Assembly: GCF_900129125.1 (NCBI RefSeq)
Contig: NZ_FQVJ01000014.1
Coordinates: 1-64,000, forward strand
DNA: 64,000 bases
Origin: Acidocella aminolytica 101 = DSM 11237
GTDB taxonomy: Bacteria > Pseudomonadota > Alphaproteobacteria > Acetobacterales > Acetobacteraceae
Reading direction: 5' to 3'
Part shown: positions 8,828-14,839 of the stretch, one piece after another
How the letters are laid out: every line of letters begins with the position of its first letter
Numbering within the stretch: the first letter of the stretch is position 1
The notes under the pieces: generated by a model
Databases searched by the model: none
What the model was told of the DNA's origin: nothing
What the model saw: the letters and a program-made list of their open reading frames with translations, nothing else
Position numbers and translations under genes: made by a program

Positions 8828-9676
8828 GTGCAACTCATCTCATTCATCAAGGCCGACTGCCTCAGCTATGGTGCCGTGAAGGACGACGGCGTTGTCGATC
8901 TCGTGCGTCGTTTTGGCGATCGCTGGCCGACTTTGCGCGCTCTGCTCGCCGCGGGCGCGCTGGCCGAGGCAGAGCGTGCCGTGCACGACTCTCCTGCCGA
9001 TTTTACGCTCGAGGGGCTGGAGCTGGCGCCGGTGATCCCCGACCCCGATAAAATCATCTGCGTTGGGCTTAACTACCGCGACCATGTCGCCGAGACCGGC
9101 CGCACCGTTACCCCCAACCCGGCGCTGTTCGCCCGCTTTGCTGGCAGCCAGATTGGCCACCTGCAGCCACTGATCAAGCCCACCGTCTCCGACATGCTGG
9201 ACTATGAGGGCGAACTGGCCGTCGTCATCGGCAAAGAAGGCCGCCACATCCCGGCCGAGCAGGCACTTGAGTACGTGGCGGGCTATTCCTGCTACAATGA
9301 CGGCAGCGTGCGCGACTGGCAACTCCACACCAGCCAGTATCTCGCTGGCAAGACATTCGCGGGCACCGGCGCCTTCGGCCCCTGGCTCGTCACCGCCGAC
9401 GAGATTCCCGACCCCGCGGCGCTGACGCTGGAAACCCGGCTGAACGGCGAGGTGGTGCAGCACAGCGAGACGCGCCTGATGATCACTCCGGTGCCGCAGC
9501 TCATCGCTTACATCTCCACCGTCCTGCCGCTGCTGCCCGGCGATGTCATCGTCTCAGGCACGCCCGGTGGCGTGGGGATGAAGCGCACGCCGCCGCTTTA
9601 CATGCGTGTGGGCGATGTGGTCGAGGTGGAGGTCAGCGGTATCGGCGTGCTGCGCAACACAGTCGTGGCGGAGTAG
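8828..9676 (+). CDS. Fumarylacetoacetate hydrolase-family protein
   Basis: The 282-aa product starts with GTG at 8828, 8 bp after AAGGAA. Its C-terminal two thirds is a FAH fold with the divalent-metal site E127-G-E129 (DYEGELAVVIGK), an acidic residue in CYNDGSVRDWQ, and the glycine-rich strand LLPGDVIVSGTPGGVG. FAH-family members hydrolyse or isomerise acylpyruvates and hydroxymuconates, or hydrate 2-hydroxypentadienoates. In this operon it would act on the ring-cleavage product of the next gene's dioxygenase. The exact reaction (hydrolase, hydratase or decarboxylase) cannot be read from sequence. Confidence 0.85.
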   Translation: MQLISFIKADCLSYGAVKDDGVVDLVRRFGDRWPTLRALLAAGALAEAERAVHDSPADFTLEGLELAPVIPDPDKIICVGLNYRDHVAETGRTVTPNPALFARFAGSQIGHLQPLIKPTVSDMLDYEGELAVVIGKEGRHIPAEQALEYVAGYSCYNDGSVRDWQLHTSQYLAGKTFAGTGAFGPWLVTADEIPDPAALTLETRLNGEVVQHSETRLMITPVPQLIAYISTVLPLLPGDVIVSGTPGGVGMKRTPPLYMRVGDVVEVEVSGIGVLRNTVVAE

Positions 9677-9680
9677 GACG

Positions 9681-10667
9681 ATGGAACAGCACTCCGAATT
9701 TACGGCGCTCGGCTATCTGGGCATAGGCTCGGCGCGGCTCGATGACTGGAGCTCCTACGCCACGCGGCTGCTGGGGATGCAAATGGCGGATCGCGGCGGC
9801 ACGATGCGCGCCTTCCGCATGGATGACCGCAAGCAGCGCCTAGTGGTGACCGGGGAGGCAAGCGAAGGGCTCGCCTTTTTGGGCTGGGAGGTGACGGACG
9901 CGGCAGCACTGGAACGGCTGGCGGCACGGCTTGACGCAAGCGGCGTGGCGGTGCGCCGCGCTCCGCACGCCCTGGCCGATGAGCGTCTTGTCGCCGATCT
10001 CATCCTGTTCGACGACCCGGCGGGGAACCGGCTGGAAGCCTTCCACGGCGCTGCCGTGGCGGACGAGCCGCTCCGTCCGGGCCGGCCCATTTCGGGCTTC
10101 CGCACCGGGCCGCTCGGTATGGGGCATGCCGTGCTCCACACCGAGAACACCGAAGCGCTGCTGCCCTTCTACCGCGACCTGCTGGGGTTTCGCGTCAGCG
10201 ACTACGGCCTGACGCCCTATCCGCTCTACTTCTTCCACATCAACGGCCGCCACCACAGCTTCGCCATGGTCGGTTCGGGCCGGCGGGGCATGCACCATTT
10301 CATGGTGGAGTACTGCCAGCTCGACGATGTCGGCCAGGGCTACGACCTCGCGCAGCTTGAGGAAAACCGCCTCGCCTACACGCTGGGGCGGCACACCAAC
10401 GACTACATGACCTCCTTCTACACCCACACGCCCTCGGGCTTTTTCGTGGAGACGGGCTGGGGCGGGCGTATCGTGGACCCGGCCACCTGGCAGTCGCATG
10501 AAACTTTCGATGGCCCCAGCCTGTGGGGGCATGAGCGCCTCTACTTGGAAGAGGCGCCGCGCGCCCGCCTGCGTGAGATGCGTCTGTCCGCCGCGGCGCG
10601 CGGCATACGTGCACCGGTAGTCCTGCCAGACTGCCCCTGGGCGCAGGAGATTCTCGCCGCCGGCTGA
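9681..10667 (+). CDS. Type I extradiol ring-cleavage dioxygenase (VOC superfamily)
   Basis: ATG at 9681 lies 4 bp after the stop of the FAH gene, so translation is probably coupled; 328 aa result. Two VOC modules are present, as in BphC. The likely Fe(II) ligands are H149 (MGHAVLHTEN), H205/H206 (GMHHFMVEY) and E257 (GFFVETGWG), matching BphC spacing. These enzymes open catechols next to the diol. The usual Mhp pathway uses a structurally unrelated class III dioxygenase (MhpB), so this operon pairs an MhpA-like hydroxylase with a different class of ring-cleavage enzyme. The product would feed the adjacent FAH-family enzyme. Confidence 0.88.
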   Translation: MEQHSEFTALGYLGIGSARLDDWSSYATRLLGMQMADRGGTMRAFRMDDRKQRLVVTGEASEGLAFLGWEVTDAAALERLAARLDASGVAVRRAPHALADERLVADLILFDDPAGNRLEAFHGAAVADEPLRPGRPISGFRTGPLGMGHAVLHTENTEALLPFYRDLLGFRVSDYGLTPYPLYFFHINGRHHSFAMVGSGRRGMHHFMVEYCQLDDVGQGYDLAQLEENRLAYTLGRHTNDYMTSFYTHTPSGFFVETGWGGRIVDPATWQSHETFDGPSLWGHERLYLEEAPRARLREMRLSAAARGIRAPVVLPDCPWAQEILAAG

Positions 10668-10708
10668 ACCGAAGGCGGGAACTATAAAAAAATCAGGAGA
10701 GTGTATCC

Positions 10709-11719
10709 GTGACAACAATAAAAACTCTGCCGCTGGTCCAAGACGGCATTATCATCACTGCCGCTGGCGGGCCGGACGTGCTCCACGCCACCCGTTTGCC
10801 CGTGCCGGTCCCCGGCCCCGGCGAGGTTCTCGTAAGGGTCGCGGCAGCCGGCGTGAACCGGCACGACTGTAACCAGCGCCGTATGGGCCCCAGCTACGAC
10901 CCCAACCCCGTCCCCGGCCTGGAGGTCTCGGGCATCATTGTGGCGCTGGGCGAGGGTGTGCCGCAAACACGGCTGGGAGAGCGCGTGGCCGCTCTCGTCC
11001 AAGGCGGCGGCTATGCGCAATACGCCCTCGGCCCGGCGGAATTGGCCCTGCCGGTGCCCGAAGGGCTGACCCTCACCGAGGCGGCGGCGCTTCCTGAAGC
11101 GCTGTTCACGGCCTGGTTCAATTTCTTCGACGTGCTGCGCCTGCGCCCGGGCGAACGTGTGCTCATCCATGGTGGCACCAGCGGGGTCGCCTCCCTGGCC
11201 ATTCCCGCGCTCACCGCCTGCGGCTACGAGGTTTTCGCGACCTGCGGGAACGCGCGCAAATGCGAAGCGGCCATCGGCTTCGGTGCCCGTGCCGCCTTCG
11301 ATTATCACGCCTCGGACCTCGCGGCACGGGTGAAGGGTGCCACTGGCGGGCATGGCGTGGACGTCATCCTCGACGTCTCGGCCGGGGCGCATCTTGCCAA
11401 AGACCTTGAGATGCTCGCGCCTGATGGGCGCATCGGCCATCTCTCGGCAGGCGGCGGCAAGCTGCTGGAAGTGCCGCTGCGCACGCTCATGGCCAAGTGC
11501 CTCTCCATCACCGGCTCGCTGCTGCGCCCGCTGCCGCTCACGCGCAAGCGGGTGGTCGCCGAGCAGGTGCGCCGCGAGGTCTGGCCGCTGCTGGGGACGC
11601 AGGTGCGCCCGGTGATCGCCGCGACCTTCCCGCTCCTGGACGCAGCAGCCGCCCACGCCGCGATCGAGCAAGGCGAGCACGTGGGTAAGATCTTGCTCAC
11701 CGTGGACGCCGGACAATGA
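10709..11719 (+). CDS. Zinc-free MDR-type NAD(P)H:quinone oxidoreductase
   Basis: The 336-aa protein starts GTG at 10709 after an AGGAGA site. It has the PIG3/QOR-type medium-chain dehydrogenase layout: GroES-like N-terminal domain (GEVLVRVAAAGVNRHDCNQR) and a Rossmann domain with the nucleotide site RVLIHGGTSGVASLAIPAL. It lacks the structural and catalytic zinc cysteines. Members reduce quinones or activated enones with NADPH. In this operon it could detoxify quinones formed from catechols or reduce an unsaturated side chain; either is inference. Its stop overlaps the ATG of the truncated CoA-transferase gene. Confidence 0.85.
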   Translation: MTTIKTLPLVQDGIIITAAGGPDVLHATRLPVPVPGPGEVLVRVAAAGVNRHDCNQRRMGPSYDPNPVPGLEVSGIIVALGEGVPQTRLGERVAALVQGGGYAQYALGPAELALPVPEGLTLTEAAALPEALFTAWFNFFDVLRLRPGERVLIHGGTSGVASLAIPALTACGYEVFATCGNARKCEAAIGFGARAAFDYHASDLAARVKGATGGHGVDVILDVSAGAHLAKDLEMLAPDGRIGHLSAGGGKLLEVPLRTLMAKCLSITGSLLRPLPLTRKRVVAEQVRREVWPLLGTQVRPVIAATFPLLDAAAAHAAIEQGEHVGKILLTVDAGQ

Positions 11720-11826
11720 ACAAGCTCTACTCCTCGCTCGAGGCCGCGCTGGACGGCGTGCTGTTCGACGGCATGACGATCTTGTCCGGTGGTTTCGGCC
11801 TTTCCGGCAATCCGGAAAGTCTCCGC
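11716..11826 (+). pseudogene. 5' fragment of 3-oxoacid CoA-transferase subunit A gene
   Basis: From ATG at 11716 (overlapping the previous stop as ATGA) the frame reads MNKLYSSLEAALDGVLFDGM and then TILSGGFGLSGNPESL. This is the start of the succinyl/acetoacetyl-CoA transferase A subunit, including the GGFGL glycine loop. Similarity ends at about 11820, where unrelated AT-richer DNA begins; the frame stops at 11901 inside it. Only about 37 of some 230 codons remain. The B-subunit gene is absent. The operon was evidently cut here by insertion or deletion. Confidence 0.85.
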
Positions 11827-12126
11827 CTATTTTCTATCAAAATGTTTGTTGATCCGTTCAATTTCAAAGATGAAATCCATCAAGGGGCTTTCAAGGCGTA
11901 AAAGCCACATCGAAAACATCAGGAACGCTGATAGGACGGCGAATAAAATCAGGATCAAGGTGATACATCTGCCCAGCCAACCATGAATATGGCCGACCTC
12001 CGCATAAATCAGCCATGTGCTGACTAAAGGCACGAACAGAAGTGTTAGGTATTTTGCTTTATGGTGGGATGGTTTCGCTTTCGGGACTTTAACCATGGCT
12101 GCCTGCTGGCCTGAGGTTTCCGCCAC
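11827..12126 (-). CDS. Small two-helix membrane protein, unknown
   Basis: The 99-aa product has a basic N-terminus (KVPKAKPSHHKAKYL) and two hydrophobic segments (LTLLFVPLVSTWLIYAEVG and CITLILILFAVLSAFLMFSM). I recognise no family. Its stop lies exactly at the junction with the truncated CoA-transferase gene, so it belongs to the inserted DNA. It overlaps the upstream minus-strand gene by 38 bp, suggesting a two-gene unit. Base composition is lower in GC than the catabolic cluster. Confidence 0.5.
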   Translation of the reverse strand: MAETSGQQAAMVKVPKAKPSHHKAKYLTLLFVPLVSTWLIYAEVGHIHGWLGRCITLILILFAVLSAFLMFSMWLLRLESPLMDFIFEIERINKHFDRK

Positions 12127-12424
12127 TCAAGTCGACGAAATCTTCTTCGTTTAATTGATGGAATTGCCGGAATGTATGCAAATACGTTTCCGCCGCTACA
12201 ATTGCATCATGAGTGTTCTTGAACTCTTGCGGCTTTCCGCCTTCCTGAAGCAACCCCCAAGCATTTCCAGAAGAATTCTCATAGACAAGCGGAACTAAGA
12301 CGACCCATGGCTTACCGCGTTTGGAACGACAGACTTCCGCTTCGCCGATACGAACAAAGCAGTTTGCATCGCGTTTTTGCCAAGGAAACTGGATGTTTTG
12401 CTTTGTGCTTTTTGAGGTTTTCAA
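12089..12424 (-). CDS. Hypothetical protein, unknown
   Basis: The 111-aa frame starts MKTSKSTKQNIQFPWQKRDA and contains ANCFVRIGEAEVCRSKRGKP and a mixed alpha/beta pattern. No catalytic motif or named domain is apparent. It is the probable first gene of a pair with the membrane protein at 11827-12126. It sits next to the structured-repeat region, in what looks like imported DNA. Confidence 0.45.
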   Translation of the reverse strand: MKTSKSTKQNIQFPWQKRDANCFVRIGEAEVCRSKRGKPWVVLVPLVYENSSGNAWGLLQEGGKPQEFKNTHDAIVAAETYLHTFRQFHQLNEEDFVDLSGGNLRPAGSHG

Positions 12425-12469
12425 TTGGTATTCGTGCCTTTATGCGTGGACCGAAAAAAGTCCGCACAC

Positions 12470-12870
12470 CACCAGCCGCACAAAAGATTGTGCGGGGCCT
12501 TGCTCTACGATGTAAGAGTGGGGGCGTGCTTCAGCTCATCCCGGCCGTTGGAACCGAGGTTTAAGGGGCAAAAATTACCCGCGGTTGTCCTGATGAAGCG
12601 ATGCTATAATGGGGTTGGCGACATTTTGACCTCCGAGCGGCTCGTCGGCGGTACGCCCCCGCGACATGCTCTTCAACCCTGATCGGGGAGTTCGAAAACC
12701 GAGCTTAACCGGTCCCATGGACCTTTAGTTCGAGGAACCTGGACATACGTCCATGGCTCCCCGACCAACTGGTCAAAGGAATTCGGTACCATATCGGCTG
12801 ATACCAAACCGTTAAGCTAGAGGTTTCGACGCCCCAGCTCTGCGCGTACAGAGCCGGAACCAATATAGCA
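12470..12870 (+). ncRNA. Candidate structured RNA (multi-helix, possible HEARO/omega-RNA-like), family unproven
   Basis: No reading frame explains this 400-nt stretch, but perfect complementary segments nest within it. They are: 12476-12483 with 12488-12495 (8 bp, AAGA loop); 12520-12527 with 12653-12660 (8 bp); 12528-12533 with 12594-12599; 12552-12556 with 12582-12586; 12683-12690 with 12757-12764 (8 bp), enclosing 12715-12722 with 12749-12756 (8 bp) and a GTTC-GAG-GAAC hairpin; and 12837-12842 with 12849-12854. Segment 12612-12617 can pair with 12674-12679 across a helix boundary, giving a pseudoknot. Such an architecture in mobile DNA resembles IscB-associated omega RNA (HEARO), but no IscB gene (RuvC/HNH) is nearby. 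The transcribed strand is uncertain; plus is a guess. A group I or II intron remnant is an alternative. Confidence 0.5.
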
Positions 12871-13355
12871 TGCTTAATTTAACTTAAAAGAGGCACAACG
12901 AATTCAGTCGAACGCCATCATTTCAAGAAGCCAGCTTTGAATTCGATACATTTGAAATGTCTCCATCCGCCGAGCACCGCCTTGCTGAACGCGATGTGAT
13001 GGGCTGTTCTCGCGTGCGTTAAGCCGCGATGCAAACCACGAGGATAGCCACGTGTCGATGCAGCGCATGGAGATCGTGACGGGGAGCGGCATGTGTCGCC
13101 GCCGGTCGCTGTCCGCTGTCCGCTGTCCGCTGTCCGCCGGAGGATGTCGGCGGACCGTGGGGATGTGAAGAATTCCTCAAGGCAATCGCGGACCCGTCCA
13201 CGAACGTTACCAGGAAACGGTGGAATGGCGGGGCGAGGAGGGCTTCGATCCGACCGCCATCGACATCGCCTCGATCGAAGCGAGGCTCAGAGAGCTCGGC
13301 CGACGCTGGGCACCAAGATCCAAGGCGAAGTCTCGACGGAAGACCGGGTAGCCAC
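12871..13355. other. Gene-poor stretch with tandem repeat and coding remnant
   Basis: Four exact tandem copies of GCTGTCC lie at 13108-13135. From about 13180 a plus-strand frame without a start codon runs to a stop at 13349-13351. It contains RYQETVEWRGEEGFDPTAID and then ASIEARLRELGRRWAP, which looks like the 3' end of a real but unrecognised gene. Nothing else in this stretch is convincing. Confidence 0.35.
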
Positions 13356-13586
13356 CTATTCCGGCCGCGTGAACAGTGCCCGAAACATCTCCTCCGACCG
13401 CTTCAGACCTTCGTCCGTCAGGACCAGCGACTTGGCCTTGTTCACCGGGTCGGCGATCAGCCCCTTCTCATAAAGACGATCCGTCACATTCCAATCGAAG
13501 CTCTTCCACGCGCATCGCTCGTTGTGCAGCGTCAGCCACAGCAGCGCCAGAACGGCATCGTCGATCTTGTCGGTGTCAATCTCCAT
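13356..13586 (-). CDS. DUF6429-family small protein
   Basis: The 76-aa product begins MEIDTDKIDDAVLALLWLTL and contains ERCAWKSFDWNVTDRLYEKG, then IADPVNKAKSLVLTDEGL. This is the typical full-length pattern of DUF6429 proteins, which are common near transposons in proteobacteria. The predicted fold is a small winged-helix-like alpha/beta protein; function is unknown. It is intact and lies beside a broken gene remnant on the opposite strand, consistent with a transposon scar. Confidence 0.8.
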   Translation of the reverse strand: MEIDTDKIDDAVLALLWLTLHNERCAWKSFDWNVTDRLYEKGLIADPVNKAKSLVLTDEGLKRSEEMFRALFTRPE

Positions 13587-13674
13587 GCCACCACTTTAGC
13601 ACAGACAATCATGCCTGCCTCGGCGCTCGGCGGAGGCTTACTTTGAAATGTTATTTTGGTTGGATTTATCGGAG

Positions 13675-13914
13675 CTAGAACGGTTGTTGAGGCTTGAAGC
13701 CGACTTCTCCTGCTAAGCCAAAGTTGATGCCAGCATTCTTAAGCGCGGCCTCTATGGCCTTCAGATTACTAACATTCAACGGCGGGGTTTCGGTGGGCCC
13801 CATGGATTCCGCTTTAACAATAGTCATTCGAGATACGCCTGCTAGGTTAGCAAGTTCCTCGGCAGTAATTCCAAGATATCCCCGCGCCGCTCTGATTTGA
13901 CCACTTGTAATCAT
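13675..13914 (-). CDS. HTH (XRE-type) DNA-binding protein
   Basis: The frame opens at 13953 but the domain starts at the ATG at 13914 (MITSGQIRAARGYLGITAEE), giving 79 aa. A helix-turn-helix covers about residues 5-35 (LGITAEELANLAGVSRMTIV). The C-terminal part (LKAIEAALKNAGINF) resembles small phage and plasmid XRE repressors. It is oriented away from the PD-(D/E)XK/FtsH-like gene pair, with about 230 bp of AT-rich DNA between them, so it may repress that pair. That role is inferred from position. Confidence 0.75.
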   Translation of the reverse strand: MITSGQIRAARGYLGITAEELANLAGVSRMTIVKAESMGPTETPPLNVSNLKAIEAALKNAGINFGLAGEVGFKPQQPF

Positions 13915-14082
13915 AGAATCACCATTCGGCACGTATCTACTGACTAGCGACAAAAAAATCTACGCATAAAGAAAATTATACTTTTTGATAAAATAAATTA
14001 TCATTTTGATTGTAATTGGTCGAGGAGCTGTGTATTGTGTTTTTGGGGATGCGCTTTTGCCCCACCTCCACTGAAAACCAAC

Positions 14083-14117
14083 GGCTGGGGAGTGTGCGCT
14101 AACACACTGTCCCAGCC
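14083..14117 (+). promoter_or_regulatory. Strong stem-loop in the leader of the PD-(D/E)XK/FtsH-like operon
   Basis: GGCTGGG (14083-14089) pairs with CCCAGCC (14111-14117), and the inner AGTGTG (14091-14096) pairs with CACACT (14103-14108), leaving a 6-nt loop. It lies 28 bp before the ATG at 14145 and is not followed by a T-run. It could be an operator, a leader-RNA control element or a transcript-stabilising hairpin. Confidence 0.45.
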
Positions 14118-14144
14118 TGGCCCAACGCATAAAGGAAAGACACT

Positions 14145-14825
14145 ATGCATCAGGTTAAGCCAATTATGCCGCAACGCTGCGGCGCCGACCAGTCGACGCC
14201 CGCTTCCTCTTGTCCCCGGACGCCTGTCCGGCCCGAGGCCAACCCAACCCAGCGATATCCTTTTGCCGACCGCCCCAACGGTGACCCAGCACGCGCAATT
14301 ATGACAGGCCAAGCGGGCGTCAATCTCGTGCTATCATGCTTGCTGGGCTGGGGTGTGGCGACACACCCGGCCATGGAGGGGCTTCCCTACGACCTCATCG
14401 TCGACGTACCCGACCTCGATTTGCTGCGCATCCAGGTCAAGACAATGAGCTATCCGCGCAATGATTTGTGGTCATTTACGATGAAACGGGGCTTTTACCG
14501 GTCGAGGAAGGGCATGTTCGCCTATGGCAAAGGCGATTTCGACATCGCCGCCTTTGTATGCCTATCGCTGAAAAAGCTGTTTTTCGTGGCGGCACCTATC
14601 TCCCGTATCTCCGTGCCCACCGGGGCGGTGCTGCATAAAGATTCAGAGACCGCTACGTTCCACCGCGCCATCCAGACCATCCAGAAGCGCCGCTTGGCCG
14701 ATAATCTGGCCTGGCTGGCGTCAATGACACCCGCCCCCACGCCCCCCGCGCCTGCAGCGGCCTCCATACAACCGGTTCCCGGTCGCACCCGTCTGTCCGC
14801 TCAATCATTGCTGCTCGTGCACTAA
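14145..14825 (+). CDS. PD-(D/E)XK endonuclease-like protein
   Basis: The 226-aa product has a low-complexity N-terminus to about residue 50. It is followed by GQAGVNLVLSCLLGWGVATH and EGLPYDLIVDVPDLDLLRIQ, then VKTM. D83, D87 and the Q97-x-K99 triplet match the PD(D/E)XK endonuclease family seen in group I intron-associated nucleases and similar small DNA-binding proteins (Pfam PF11645-like). The C-terminus is Pro/Ala-rich and probably disordered. AAAGGAAAG lies just before the ATG. The next gene begins 14 bp downstream on the same strand, so the two are probably co-transcribed. Whether it cuts DNA, or only binds it, is not visible. Residues 53-226 would also make a complete domain from an internal ATG. 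Confidence 0.7.
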   Translation: MHQVKPIMPQRCGADQSTPASSCPRTPVRPEANPTQRYPFADRPNGDPARAIMTGQAGVNLVLSCLLGWGVATHPAMEGLPYDLIVDVPDLDLLRIQVKTMSYPRNDLWSFTMKRGFYRSRKGMFAYGKGDFDIAAFVCLSLKKLFFVAAPISRISVPTGAVLHKDSETATFHRAIQTIQKRRLADNLAWLASMTPAPTPPAPAAASIQPVPGRTRLSAQSLLLVH

Positions 14826-14839
14826 TCAGGGGAAATTTC

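Noticed and set aside
9681-10667. MhpB-type (class III) dioxygenase
   Set aside because: The protein has two VOC modules and H149/H206/E257 like BphC, not the LigB fold of MhpB.
12470-12870. tmRNA or RNase P RNA
   Set aside because: I could not find a tRNA-like acceptor/T-arm pair or tag frame for tmRNA, or the conserved core I would expect of RNase P RNA.
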